Below, in pieces: positions 9,751 through 18,042 of a stretch of 64,000 nt of DNA (its first letter is position 1; each line of letters opens with the position of its first letter). The notes under the pieces were generated by a model. That model was not told where the DNA came from and ran no database searches. It was given only the letters and a program-made list of their open reading frames with translations. The translations under genes and the position numbers were made by a program. The stretch comes from Lysinibacillus sp. 2017 (GTDB lineage Bacteria; Bacillota; Bacilli; Bacillales_A; Planococcaceae): the NCBI RefSeq assembly GCF_003073375.1, contig NZ_CP029002.1, forward strand, positions 3,272,001 through 3,336,000, read 5' to 3'.

Positions 9751-9933
9751 AGTAATATTCAAATCCTTTCATTAATGGGTAAGACAACTACTTATCCCAA
9801 AATGCAAAAGTAACATGCTCTTACTTTTAATCATTATTATAGTATAACCTAGCTCTTTTAATTTTTCTTCACACAACTTCGGATTCCACTAAATTTTCAT
9901 TTAACCATTGAAAATAAGAGCAAATGGTTCAAA

Positions 9934-9970
9934 AAAAAAACGAATTCCACCATCGGGAATTCGTTTTTTT
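9934..9970. terminator. A-tract/T-tract terminator hairpin
   Basis: ACGAATTCC pairs with GGAATTCGT, flanked by a run of A and TTTTTTT. It sits downstream of the gene at 9999-10853 (minus strand) and upstream of dus, and could act on both strands. Confidence 0.75.
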
Positions 9971-9998
9971 ATCATTCTTAATAGCTTTAGGCTAACGT

Positions 9999-10853
9999 CT
10001 AATTACGCATTAATGCGCCATTAGGCTTTGTTAACTCTTGGGCTGTAATTTGATTCATTTTGCAAAAATATTTGAAAAATTGTTGTGCCAGCTCTCGTTC
10101 CTCTGGGTCAGTCTTTAATGAAACGATATCTAACAAAATTTGAGCCATCCAAGAATTATCGAAATAACGGTGTTTACCTGTATTCCATGTCATTTTATGG
10201 GTGAATTTTTCATTTACGTAATATTCCCAGAAAAGAATCTTATTCGATTCTTCTTCTGTAAGTTGGATTCTGTATTTTGAATGAGCAGGAATATATCCGT
10301 CTTCACAAAGCTTACCGATAAATCCTTCCTCCACCATATAGACACCTAAGATGCGTCTTTCTTTTTCAGGCATGTCAGGATCTACTGATGTTAACAACAC
10401 AGCACTATTTTGATGCAAGCGTACGGGTTTGCTTGGCTTTCCTTTATTATTACCGCTTTTCGAAACGCCAGCAAAAACCTTCCACTCTGAAAAGGCACTA
10501 CTTTGTTCTTCTTTATCACACCAAAAAACCATTTGTGATTCGGGATGAAGTTTATGGTTTTTCATAAGTTTTTCATGTTGCAAGTGAAGTTCTTCATTAA
10601 TTCGTTGGAGTTTTTTCTCCTCTTCCTTCTTAACTTCTTCTTCCTTACGCTCTATTTCATTTTTTTGTATCATTTTTTCAAGTGAATTGGCATCGCTTTT
10701 ATCATGTAGTTTAAGATGCGTTCCAAATACATCAGGGAAAACAAACTTTTTACTTTCTGTTGCGAAATGTATTTCAATACTAGAATCATTATGTTTAACT
10801 ATACTACCTGTACCAAAAAGCTTGTGTGTAACTTTCTTATTGATTAGATTCAT
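9999..10853 (-). CDS. Coiled-coil protein of unknown function, 284 residues
   Basis: I do not recognise a named family. Residues 1-50 form a small beta domain of the kind GxGxIVxxxxxxIEIxFxxxxKKFVFPDVF. Residues 55-105 are a charged coiled coil (KNEIERKEEEVKKEEEKK). The rest is a soluble domain with MVFWCDKEE, SAVLLTSVDPDMPEKERRI and ILFWEYYVNEKF, rich in aromatics. No signal peptide or membrane segment. GAGGAGG lies nine bases before the ATG at 10853; an upstream in-frame extension lacks support. Single gene with its own terminator. Confidence 0.7.
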   Translation of the reverse strand: MNLINKKVTHKLFGTGSIVKHNDSSIEIHFATESKKFVFPDVFGTHLKLHDKSDANSLEKMIQKNEIERKEEEVKKEEEKKLQRINEELHLQHEKLMKNHKLHPESQMVFWCDKEEQSSAFSEWKVFAGVSKSGNNKGKPSKPVRLHQNSAVLLTSVDPDMPEKERRILGVYMVEEGFIGKLCEDGYIPAHSKYRIQLTEEESNKILFWEYYVNEKFTHKMTWNTGKHRYFDNSWMAQILLDIVSLKTDPEERELAQQFFKYFCKMNQITAQELTKPNGALMRN

Positions 10854-11289
10854 TCTTCTAATCCTCCTCATGGAATAAAAACTCCGTTACTTTTGGATAG
10901 CAAATTGATAAATCATTCAACTAACTTCCTTTAAGGCTTACACAACTGTTTAATTTTTTCTGTCCTTTTAAATAAGGATATTAAAAAAACGTATCCTTAA
11001 TTCTATCTGCAAAAGATACAGTGGAATTCGAAAATACGATTCAAAAAAACAATTATAAGCTTATCATAACATTTTTTTTGAACAAACACAACTTTATTGT
11101 TGACAATATATTTTGCAGTGATGTAAAATGAAAGTTTTATTATTCGTGATACGTTATAATCACTATAAAATAAAGGTTTTCGGCAATTGGTTGCGTCTAA
11201 CTTTAATGTGTGCAAAATCGGGAAAAATCAACACATGAAGAACGTTCTTAAAGGTATTTTTTTTTTTGATTACAAAAATAATATTTAAT
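10854..11289. other. AT-rich gap with no supported gene
   Basis: About 440 bases of very AT-rich sequence. A short minus-strand open frame (11003-11215) has no ribosome-binding site and looks random. No RNA gene was recognised. Confidence 0.6.
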
Positions 11290-11318
11290 GTATAAAAAAT
11301 AAAAAATGACCCATACTA
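11290..11318 (+). promoter_or_regulatory. Putative forespore SigG promoter
   Basis: GTATA at 11290-11294 and CATACTA at 11312-11318, 17 bases apart, fit the known SigG pattern (GHATR and CATWHTA, usually 17-18 apart). It lies 45 bases before the AGGAGG of the degenerate SASP-like gene that follows. Confidence 0.5.
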
Positions 11319-11363
11319 TTATAGATTTCACTTCCAATCCAAATGACTAGGAGGGTTAACCCG

Positions 11364-11493
11364 ATGAGTGCGAATCATCAATCTCAAAAGGACCATCAAA
11401 ACTGAATGAAGCTAAAGCAGAGTTTTCTTAGGGAAATCTTAAGATTCAATGTGAAAGCGAGGCAGTGTGTCATGGAGGAATTTAAGTAAGTGA
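11364..11493 (+). pseudogene. Probable decayed alpha/beta-type SASP gene
   Basis: TAGGAGG is followed by an ATG whose frame stops after 13 codons (MSANHQSQKDHQN). In the next frame the text continues as SKLNEAKAEFS-LG and later, after stops, KRGSVSWRNLSK. These pieces, in order, recall the alpha/beta SASP landmarks (ALxxMKxEIAxEFGVxLG and RxNGSVGGEITK). A SigG-type promoter in front and a strong terminator behind support a former spore-protein gene now broken by several frameshifts. It could instead be a short peptide gene or a small RNA. Confidence 0.4.
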
Positions 11494-11500
11494 TAATCAA

Positions 11501-11539
11501 GCCCGGAATTTGAACTATAAAATTCCGGGCATTTTTTTT
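11501..11539 (+). terminator. Strong terminator
   Basis: GCCCGGAATT pairs with AATTCCGGGC and is followed by ATTTTTTTT. It ends the unit that starts at the forespore-type promoter. Confidence 0.88.
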
Positions 11540-11667
11540 GCAAGATGTACCCTTTAATGATTTTTATATCAAAGTATTATTTGCAAAGAACAACTACACA
11601 ATTTTCCACATCATAAATTTTCCTTCATTAAATAAGCTAATATTAAATACGAAAAGAAGGTGATGAC

Positions 11668-11748
11668 ATGTTAGCAATATTAGGAAATATTACTTTTATT
11701 TTTATTCAAAATCTTCATATCATCAATCCTGGAGAAACTCATGAATAA
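11668..11748 (+). CDS. 26-codon leader frame overlapping the splB start
   Basis: AGAAGGTGAT precedes an ATG whose 26-codon frame (start MLAILGNITFIFIQNL, end NPGETHE) terminates eight bases inside splB in another frame. The peptide is hydrophobic in its first half. In Bacillus subtilis splB is preceded by splA, a longer regulator gene; this frame is much shorter and shows no SplA likeness that I can see. It may couple splB translation to a leader peptide, or be a splA remnant. Confidence 0.4.
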   Translation: MLAILGNITFIFIQNLHIINPGETHE

Positions 11749-12769
11749 ACCCTTTATACCCCAGCTTGTTTATTTTGAGCCAAAAGCCTTGGAGTATCCG
11801 TTAGGTATAGAACTGAAAGAAAAGTTTGAAGGGCTAGGTATCGAGATTCGTTATACAACCTCACATAATCAGATACGGAATTTACCTGGAGACAATGATT
11901 TGCAAAAGTATCGTATCGCAAAATCTACGCTCGTCGTGGGCATTCGCAAGACATTAAAGTTTGACACGTCCAAACCATCCGCAGAATATGCCATTCCTCT
12001 TGCGACAGGATGTATGGGGCATTGTCATTATTGTTATTTACAAACAACGATGGGGAGTAAACCGTATCTTCGTACATATGTGAATGTCGATGAAATTTTA
12101 GAAGTGGCAGATCATTATATAGAAGAACGTGCTCCTGAGATTACGCGATTTGAAGCAGCTTGTACATCTGATATTGTTGGGATAGACCATTTAACGCATT
12201 CATTGAAAAGGGCAATTGAACATTTTGGCCAAACGGAATTAGGAAGATTAAGGTTTGTAACAAAATTTCATCATGTCGATCATTTGCTCGATGCTAATCA
12301 TAACGGCCACACAAGATTTCGATTTAGTATTAATGCAGATTACGTCATTAAAAATTTAGAGCCAGGTACTTCACCTTTAGCAAAGCGTATTGAAGCAGCT
12401 GGGAAAGTAGCAAGAGCTGGTTATCCACTTGGTTTTATCGTAGCACCGATTTATCTTCATGAAGGTTGGCAGGATGGGTACTATCATATGTTTGAGCGTC
12501 TTGATGCGGAGTTACCGAGGGATGCACGAGAAGATATCACATTTGAATTCATTCAGCACCGATTTACAAAGGCTGCAAAAAACGTCATTGAGAAAAACTA
12601 TCCGAAGACTAAATTAGAGTTAGATGAATCTTCAAGGCGTATTAAATGGGGAAAGTATGGAATCGGAAAATACATTTATCAAAAAGAAGAAGAGGATGAA
12701 ATGAAAGTACAGTTATACAGCTATATGGAAAAATTCTTTCCAAATGCGAAACTCGAGTATTTTACGTGA
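11741..12769 (+). CDS. splB: Spore photoproduct lyase
   Basis: A radical-SAM enzyme that reverses the thymine dimer of UV-damaged spore DNA during germination. The 342-residue protein has the cluster motif CMGHCHYC (Cys91, Cys95, Cys98) and the conserved hydrogen-donor region ACTSDIVG with Cys141, the same position as in Bacillus subtilis. Length is normal for the family. A GGAGA site precedes the ATG, and the 26-codon frame just described overlaps it. A 5' fragment of this gene is repeated at about 16847-16907. Confidence 0.95.
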   Translation: MNKPFIPQLVYFEPKALEYPLGIELKEKFEGLGIEIRYTTSHNQIRNLPGDNDLQKYRIAKSTLVVGIRKTLKFDTSKPSAEYAIPLATGCMGHCHYCYLQTTMGSKPYLRTYVNVDEILEVADHYIEERAPEITRFEAACTSDIVGIDHLTHSLKRAIEHFGQTELGRLRFVTKFHHVDHLLDANHNGHTRFRFSINADYVIKNLEPGTSPLAKRIEAAGKVARAGYPLGFIVAPIYLHEGWQDGYYHMFERLDAELPRDAREDITFEFIQHRFTKAAKNVIEKNYPKTKLELDESSRRIKWGKYGIGKYIYQKEEEDEMKVQLYSYMEKFFPNAKLEYFT

Positions 12770-12831
12770 GCACATAAGATATTATTGACTTTCCATTTAT
12801 GTGGTTATTGAAGAATTTTAAAATAAAAAAT

Positions 12832-12860
12832 AGACGGGCGATCTCACTGCCCGTCTGCTT
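12832..12860 (+). terminator. Terminator of splB
   Basis: AGACGGGC pairs with GCCCGTCT; the following T tract is weak (GCTTTGG). Confidence 0.6.
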
Positions 12861-12884
12861 TGGAGAAGAATTTTATTTTTGCAC

Positions 12885-12913
12885 TAGACAAATGTTATTT
12901 TCTGTTATATACT
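12885..12913 (+). promoter_or_regulatory. SigA-type promoter of the cold-shock gene
   Basis: TAGACA and TATACT are separated by exactly 17 bases. Transcription from here would give an mRNA leader of about 150 nucleotides before the csp start, as in other csp genes. Confidence 0.65.
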
Positions 12914-12955
12914 ATATTCAATAAGACATTTACAAGACAATAACAACAACAATAA

Positions 12956-13013
12956 ATTCACCTATTACAAAGAGTATATGTGTTTTAGTTGGTACTTTTT
13001 GTAATATGTGAAT
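12956..13013 (+). promoter_or_regulatory. Long hairpin in the csp mRNA leader
   Basis: Two 21-base arms (12956-12976 and 12993-13013) pair with one mismatch and one G-U, leaving a 16-base loop. There is no T tract, so it is not a terminator. Its place in the leader of a cold-shock gene suggests a folding switch or mRNA-stability element. Confidence 0.6.
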
Positions 13014-13068
13014 CTTTTCTTTATAGGAAATGTGATCTTATTAAATACGAATAACGGAGGTCATTTAA

Positions 13069-13269
13069 ATGACACAAGGTACAGTAAAATGGTTTAACGC
13101 AGAAAAAGGTTTTGGTTTTATCGAAGTTGAAGGCGGAAACGACGTATTCGCTCACTTCTCAGCAATCCAAGGCGACGGTTTCAAATCTTTAGACGAAGGT
13201 CAAAAAGTTGAATTCGAAGTTGAAGATGGTCAACGTGGCCCACAAGCTACAAACATCGTAAAACTTTAA
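13069..13269 (+). CDS. csp: Cold-shock protein (CspA/CspB family)
   Basis: A 66-residue single cold-shock domain that binds single-stranded RNA and DNA and acts as an RNA chaperone. Both RNA-binding motifs are visible: KGFGFIEV (RNP1) and DVFAHF (RNP2). Length is standard. ACGGAGGTC precedes the ATG. It is monocistronic with a clear promoter, a structured leader and a strong terminator. Which of the usual paralogues it represents cannot be told. Confidence 0.95.
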   Translation: MTQGTVKWFNAEKGFGFIEVEGGNDVFAHFSAIQGDGFKSLDEGQKVEFEVEDGQRGPQATNIVKL

Positions 13270-13287
13270 TTTTAATGATGTAACCAT

Positions 13288-13325
13288 AAAAAGAGGCATC
13301 CTTTCATTAGGATGCCTCTTTTTTT
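13288..13325 (+). terminator. Terminator of csp
   Basis: AAAGAGGCATCC pairs with GGATGCCTCTTT and is followed by a T run. Confidence 0.9.
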
Positions 13326-13444
13326 CATGGGATTTTATAATTGAACGGCACCAGGCGCCAAAACAATACAGATAATTAACTCCAATTCAAAATCAGCATT
13401 AGTTGCTACTTCTAATTCCTAATAACTCTACATTATTCACAAAT

Positions 13445-13530
13445 AAAAAGCCGTGCCGCAAAATCTGACCACAATCAGATTTAACGACACGGCTATTTTT
13501 CATAGATTAAACTAATTTATCCAAGTGACC
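13445..13530. repeat. Terminator hairpin with a weak rlmCD-tail-like sequence
   Basis: A two-step hairpin (AGCCGTG/CACGGCT outside, AAATCTGA/TCAGATTT inside) of the same layout as the rlmCD terminator at 49298-49350. The bases after it (about 13508-13530, AAACTAATT then CCAAGTGACC) weakly resemble the rlmCD 3' tail copies further right. It probably ends degV on the minus strand and may be the most degenerate, outlying copy of that repeat family. Confidence 0.45.
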
Positions 13531-13568
13531 TGTATTTAGATAACAAAGATACTTTTTCAAAATCATTT

Positions 13569-14420
13569 CTATCGTTCTATTCCCGAAATCCCAAAACATC
13601 CAGGTCCAGCATGGGTAGAAATCGTTGGACCCCCTTGTATCCACTCTACCTTTTCAAAGCCTTTATCCTTTGCGATTTTCTCCATATTTCTTTTTATAGT
13701 TTCATTAAGTCCGATAGAATAGATTAAATTTAGCTGTTTTCTATCAATATCATATTGGTTTAAGTAATCTTGCATAAGTTTTTCCGCGACATATCTCATA
13801 TTCCCATGATATTTTTTAGTTGGAACGAGCTTTCCTTCTTTTAATTCGATGCATGGCTTTATTTTTAAAAGCGTCCCGCCAATAAAAGCAACGTTACTCA
13901 CCCGTCCGCCCGCTCTTAAAAACTCTAAACTATTGGGAATGAAAGAAAACCTTGTTTTAGACGCAATGAATTCTATTTTTTCAATCAGCTGAACATGGTC
14001 AATAGAAGGATCTTCTTCAAGTAATTTAGCCGCATACATCACAATTGTAGCCAATCCACCTGTAACATTTAGCGTATCCACTAGGAATAGATTTTCGAAA
14101 TCTTGCGCTGCAATTAACGCACTTTGAAAGGAACCCGAAGATCTTGACGTATATCCCAAGTGAATAATAATGCTATCAGGAAATTTATTCCTAATCCCTG
14201 TAAATAAACTATGATATTCATGTGCATTCGTAGATGTTGTAGATGGGATTTTTTTAGTATGATTATAATAATCAAAAACTTCCTCTACAGAAAGCTCGCT
14301 CTCTAAATAATCTTTTCCATCCATGATGACATGCATCGGTATGATTTGAATTTGATACTTTTCAATAAAGTCTTTTGGTAAGTCGGCTACACTTTCTGTA
14401 GATAAAACAATCTTGCTCAT
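13569..14420 (-). CDS. DegV family fatty-acid-binding protein
   Basis: A 283-residue protein of the DegV/FakB family. Family members bind an acyl chain and some hand it to a fatty-acid kinase. Visible features are the N-terminal VLSTESVADLP, the TSTNAHEY segment, the SRSSGSFQSA loop and LRAGGRVSN. The C-terminal GPGCFGI matches the usual GPGA(L/V)G end. Cytoplasmic, no signal peptide. AAAGGGATG lies before the ATG. Single gene; no FakA homologue is nearby. Confidence 0.9.
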   Translation of the reverse strand: MSKIVLSTESVADLPKDFIEKYQIQIIPMHVIMDGKDYLESELSVEEVFDYYNHTKKIPSTTSTNAHEYHSLFTGIRNKFPDSIIIHLGYTSRSSGSFQSALIAAQDFENLFLVDTLNVTGGLATIVMYAAKLLEEDPSIDHVQLIEKIEFIASKTRFSFIPNSLEFLRAGGRVSNVAFIGGTLLKIKPCIELKEGKLVPTKKYHGNMRYVAEKLMQDYLNQYDIDRKQLNLIYSIGLNETIKRNMEKIAKDKGFEKVEWIQGGPTISTHAGPGCFGISGIER

Positions 14421-14614
14421 TGTACATCCCTTTCAACTAATGCAGTCATTACTGCTTACATATATATTTTAAGTCATTCTAAATATACACCATAAACGGG
14501 AAATACATGTTGTAGTATTTACAAAAAATTATTTTTCTAAGTGAAATCTCCCTATTAAAATAGACAACTCTTGTATAAGGATTTTTTCTCTAACAGAAGC
14601 ATCTAGTTTTCCTT

Positions 14615-15730
14615 CTATTTTATATATATGATACTGCTGTTATAGTTTCTTTCATTCAGTTCTGAAACGACAATTTTTTTACCTGAAGGGCTCCATCTGA
14701 TTTCGCCATACACTGTACCTTTAATGACTTGCATGGATTTACCAGTCGAGACATCATATAGGTATAGTCCACTACTATCTCCACCATTTATATTAGAAAT
14801 TAGTTGAAATGCAATCATTTGCTGATTGGGAGACCATGAAGCTCCAGTCACTTCAGAACCTTCAGCAATTGTACTTTGTATTGTTCCATCGGCATCAGCA
14901 ATTATTAGCCTTTTCGTAGACCCTGTTACTTGATTAACCAGTATTTGCTTTCCATCCGGCGAGATTGTGATTCCATTCACATTTTCTAATTGCAGATTCT
15001 TTTTTTCTTTGGTCATCGGATCCAGCATATACACCTGATAGGATGGGCTATCTGTAGTTATATAATAGATTTTTCCCTGGATTTTATGAACTGTGAACAA
15101 TTGTTCTTCCTGAAGCTCATCAATTTGAGTTAGATTACCTACCGTGTCAGCCATATATGCTCCACCACTATAGGAAACACCAATTACATATTGTTCATCA
15201 GTCCACTCAGCTGTATAAGCGATACCAATACTATCCTCCGGCACAGAAGATTGCTCCTCGTCCTCTAAACTCATCAGATAATAAGCTACATCCCCCATAG
15301 CGTATTCATAATATAATAGATGTTTTTTATCTGTAGACAAAGTCGCTCCACCAAGAAATGCTCCTTTTTGGGCTTTTATCTTTTTAAATTCTTTGGTGCC
15401 CAAGTTGTACACATAAATGCTCCTAGGGTAGTACTCAGTATTCTCGAAAAGCGTCATTTTTTCAAGTCCTTCGTTTTCCTTTGCAAGGACAACGGTCTGT
15501 TCATCGATCCAGTCGGTAATTTCCATGCCCTCATATGTTTCAATTTTTTCGATGGAAATAAAGTCTAAGTCGGCTTCGGTGCTTTCGTTTTCACTATCAA
15601 TAATGTCATCACCTGGCTTTTCAATCTCTGTACTAATTTCTTCCCGCAACATACTGCAAGCAGAAAGAGACAATAAGACTAATAAGAACATAACAATTTT
15701 ACAGATCCCAACTTTTTTTATTTGAATCAC
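14615..15730 (-). CDS. Lipoprotein with TolB/WD40-like beta-propeller repeats
   Basis: The first 25 residues form a lipoprotein signal with lipobox LSAC, so the protein is anchored outside the membrane. The 345-residue body has several propeller repeats with the ISPDGKQI, WSPNQQMI and WSPSGKKI signature (PD40/TolB type). It resembles YqgU-type lipoproteins, function unknown. The start is uncertain: the GTG at 15730 overlaps the only good site (AAGGGAG), and the spacing would suit a rare ATA or ATT start six to eight bases later. No clear operon partner. Confidence 0.75.
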   Translation of the reverse strand: MIQIKKVGICKIVMFLLVLLSLSACSMLREEISTEIEKPGDDIIDSENESTEADLDFISIEKIETYEGMEITDWIDEQTVVLAKENEGLEKMTLFENTEYYPRSIYVYNLGTKEFKKIKAQKGAFLGGATLSTDKKHLLYYEYAMGDVAYYLMSLEDEEQSSVPEDSIGIAYTAEWTDEQYVIGVSYSGGAYMADTVGNLTQIDELQEEQLFTVHKIQGKIYYITTDSPSYQVYMLDPMTKEKKNLQLENVNGITISPDGKQILVNQVTGSTKRLIIADADGTIQSTIAEGSEVTGASWSPNQQMIAFQLISNINGGDSSGLYLYDVSTGKSMQVIKGTVYGEIRWSPSGKKIVVSELNERNYNSSIIYIK

Positions 15731-15806
15731 TCCCTTGTCTTTTACCTTATGTAAAAAAATCTAATATCTCTTACTACTAATTAATTAATTTTACTTGGGT
15801 CAAACT

Positions 15807-15853
15807 GAACCCCGAATAACGGACACTTAAAAAGAGTGGACCTATTCGGGGTT
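15807..15853. terminator. Hairpin between two minus-strand genes
   Basis: AACCCCGAATA pairs with TATTCGGGGTT, with the T tract on the plus-strand side only. For the minus-strand gene at 15887-16792 it is a weak terminator. The arm sequence resembles insertion-sequence end regions, so it may be a scar. Confidence 0.45.
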
Positions 15854-15886
15854 TTTGTGTAAAAGGCAAAAAGGATTATTAAGGAA

Positions 15887-16792
15887 TCAAAAACGTTCCA
15901 TAGTTAGATCAGTATTTACGGAAACTGCAGCTTTATTGCCCTTGGCAGCTGAAATCATTAATGAGGTGGGTTTGGACTTTTCAGTTTCTCCCGCAATATA
16001 TATATTTTTTTGGGTTGATCTACCAACACCATCTGTTATAACCTTTCCATTTCCATGAACTTTACAGCCAAGCTTCTCAGCAAATTGATTAGGGCGGTAA
16101 TAGGATGGCGCAACAAATCCACCTGATCTTGAGATGGTTTCTCCTGTTACAAACTCAATTTTTTGTAGATATCCGTCATTACCTATTAAATTTTTTATCG
16201 GCTCTGATATAATTCTGATGCTGCGTTTTTGTAACTCTGTAACGCCTTCTTTAGATAGTTCAAGTCCATTTGTTAGGACAACTAAATCCTGCGACCAGGT
16301 ATAAATCAATTTAGCCAGATGCAATACATGCTCTTCTTTTTCTGCAATAACAACTAATGGCTTATCCCTTTGCTCCCAGCCATCGCAATACGGGCAGCTA
16401 AATAGACTTTTTCCATAAAAATTTCTAATACTTGGTATAGAAAACACCTCTCGAATACCGGTAGCTAATATAATCTTTTCTGCAACAAATTCCTGACCAT
16501 TAGCTGTTTTGATAATAAATTTATCATTACTTATATCCTTATTTATTTCCGTAATTGTTGTATTAAAATATGATATGGATGGATAATTCTCCAACTCTTT
16601 TAACCCTATTTCTTTAAACTCTTGTGGTTTTATCCCATCTCGAGTAATAAAACCATGTGACTCTTGCGTTACTCTATTCCTATTCGTTCCATCGTCAAAT
16701 AACGCAATATTTCTCCTTGCCCTCCCTAAAGTTAAACTGGCACTTAACCCAGATGGGCCTCCACCTATAACGATGCAATCAAAAACATCCAT
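15887..16792 (-). CDS. Thioredoxin-reductase-like FAD/NAD(P) disulfide oxidoreductase
   Basis: A 301-residue flavoprotein. The FAD-binding GGGPSGLSASLTLGRARR lies at the N-terminus, the redox-active CPYC pair at about residue 135 (SCPYCDGWE), and a C-terminal FAD segment near IYIAGE. It differs from classical TrxB in lacking the usual GxGxxA NADP loop, having VVIAEKEEHVLHLA there. Such homologues often accept other partners, for example in antibiotic or disulfide metabolism. The ATG is preceded by AAGGGG. Partner thioredoxin is not adjacent. Confidence 0.8.
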   Translation of the reverse strand: MDVFDCIVIGGGPSGLSASLTLGRARRNIALFDDGTNRNRVTQESHGFITRDGIKPQEFKEIGLKELENYPSISYFNTTITEINKDISNDKFIIKTANGQEFVAEKIILATGIREVFSIPSIRNFYGKSLFSCPYCDGWEQRDKPLVVIAEKEEHVLHLAKLIYTWSQDLVVLTNGLELSKEGVTELQKRSIRIISEPIKNLIGNDGYLQKIEFVTGETISRSGGFVAPSYYRPNQFAEKLGCKVHGNGKVITDGVGRSTQKNIYIAGETEKSKPTSLMISAAKGNKAAVSVNTDLTMERF

Positions 16793-16846
16793 TTTTACCT
16801 ACCCCTTGATTTGGCTTTTATTTTGTTATTTTGGAAAAGAAGTTTA

Positions 16847-16907
16847 TAAATAAACCCTTTATGCTCCATCTTATTTATTTTGAACCAAAAGCCTTGGAGT
16901 ATCCGCT
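16847..16907 (+). pseudogene. Duplicated 5' fragment of splB
   Basis: About 60 bases match the first 21 codons of splB (11741-11804) with roughly 90 percent identity. Translated, the fragment reads INKPFMLHLIYFEPKALEYP, against MNKPFIPQLVYFEPKALEYP in the intact gene. It then loses all likeness. It has no start codon or ribosome-binding site. Confidence 0.8.
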
Positions 16908-16974
16908 ATACAGATTGCATCACTTATACTAAAAAAAGCTAAGATCATTTGAGAATAAATAAGCTAGTCAAATT

Positions 16975-17009
16975 AAAAAGACCACTTTATCGTAAAATGG
17001 TCCTTTTTC
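16975..17009 (-). terminator. Terminator of the vanW-like gene
   Basis: On the minus strand GGACCATTTTA pairs with TAAAGTGGTCT and is followed by TTTTT. Confidence 0.8.
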
Positions 17010-17021
17010 ATATCCAATTAT

Positions 17022-17825
17022 TCAGTTTAATTCCTCCGGTATAGGATACTTCACTTCTGAAAAGTTTTTAATTAGCAGCTCTTCTTTTATCATTTGCCCC
17101 GTTTTTTTATCGATAGTCTTTCTCCAAATCCCATTCTGGCGATAGTTTTTCCCATTCTGTTTTAAAAATTGATGTTGTCTTTCCTCAATATGATAGGAGT
17201 AGGGCATTTCTTCATTGGAGAATATGGCACCTTTCAAATGTTTATCAGTTACCCAAACTTTTATTTGAAAAGATCTAGAGGTCGGATTATAAAATCGTAA
17301 ATCTATGTAATTGTAAAAAACACTCGCACCACTACCAAATGGAAGAGTTCGTCCCGAGTCAGGAAATGGGTCAAAACTATGATGATGCCTTTCCGTAACA
17401 ACAAGGGATGTGTGCAGCGTCATCCAATATAGTAAATTCGCTAACTGACAAATTCCACCGCCAATTCCCGTCTTCACTTCTCCCATTGAGAGCTGCATGC
17501 CCTCAATATAGCCTCTTACTTCAGTAGTTTTACCCACCAGTTGCCAAAAAGAAAAGGTTTCACCAGGTTTAATAATTACTCCGTCCATTTCACTCGCAGC
17601 AGTCTTTAAATTTATTATCTTATTTTCTTGTAATTTAGGGTCGCTATTTCCCAATTTTCTTCTTAACAATGATTGGTGCTTTTTACAAGTATAAGAGAAT
17701 GTTGTTGATAATTCTTTATGCGTTGCAAACCGTTTTCTTTCCTGTAAATTTGCTAAAAATCGAAAAAGTCTTTTCTGTTGAATTCGTGCGCGGTAGAAGA
17801 TTGGATGAAGTTCAGATAATCTCAA
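17022..17825 (-). CDS. VanW family protein
   Basis: A 267-residue protein with a VanW domain (about residues 60-190). Landmarks are KPGETFSFWQLVG, the GIGGGICQLANLLYWM core and HHSFDPFPDSGRTLPFGSGA. VanW was first noted in VanB-type vancomycin clusters, but its function is not known and lone copies are common in Bacillales. No van genes are nearby. The start is a TTG, seven bases after GGGAGG. No signal peptide is seen. Confidence 0.85.
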   Translation of the reverse strand: MRLSELHPIFYRARIQQKRLFRFLANLQERKRFATHKELSTTFSYTCKKHQSLLRRKLGNSDPKLQENKIINLKTAASEMDGVIIKPGETFSFWQLVGKTTEVRGYIEGMQLSMGEVKTGIGGGICQLANLLYWMTLHTSLVVTERHHHSFDPFPDSGRTLPFGSGASVFYNYIDLRFYNPTSRSFQIKVWVTDKHLKGAIFSNEEMPYSYHIEERQHQFLKQNGKNYRQNGIWRKTIDKKTGQMIKEELLIKNFSEVKYPIPEELN

Positions 17826-18042
17826 TTATTTTCCTCCCTCACTTGAAAAACAAAGAAATGGAGCGTGTACTTATCATTATTCAACGCTTCTCTTTATTAG
17901 TACAACTCATTCGTCAAAAATACCTTTAGATCCTGGAACTATAAAACCAAATACTTTTATTTTACTTTCCAATTAGTGTATTAATTTCATACTGTTGAGA
18001 GAAAATAATAAAGAGGTCAGTATTTGAACAGGAGTTAAAAAA

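Noticed and set aside
11003-11215. 70-codon minus-strand frame in the AT-rich gap
   Set aside because: Random-looking composition and no ribosome-binding site.
15807-15853. Insertion sequence end
   Set aside because: The hairpin arms are reminiscent of IS ends, but there is no transposase or partner end nearby, so it is listed only as a hairpin.
17022-17825. Vancomycin resistance cluster
   Set aside because: VanW alone is common in Bacillales and no vanHAX/vanRS genes are nearby.
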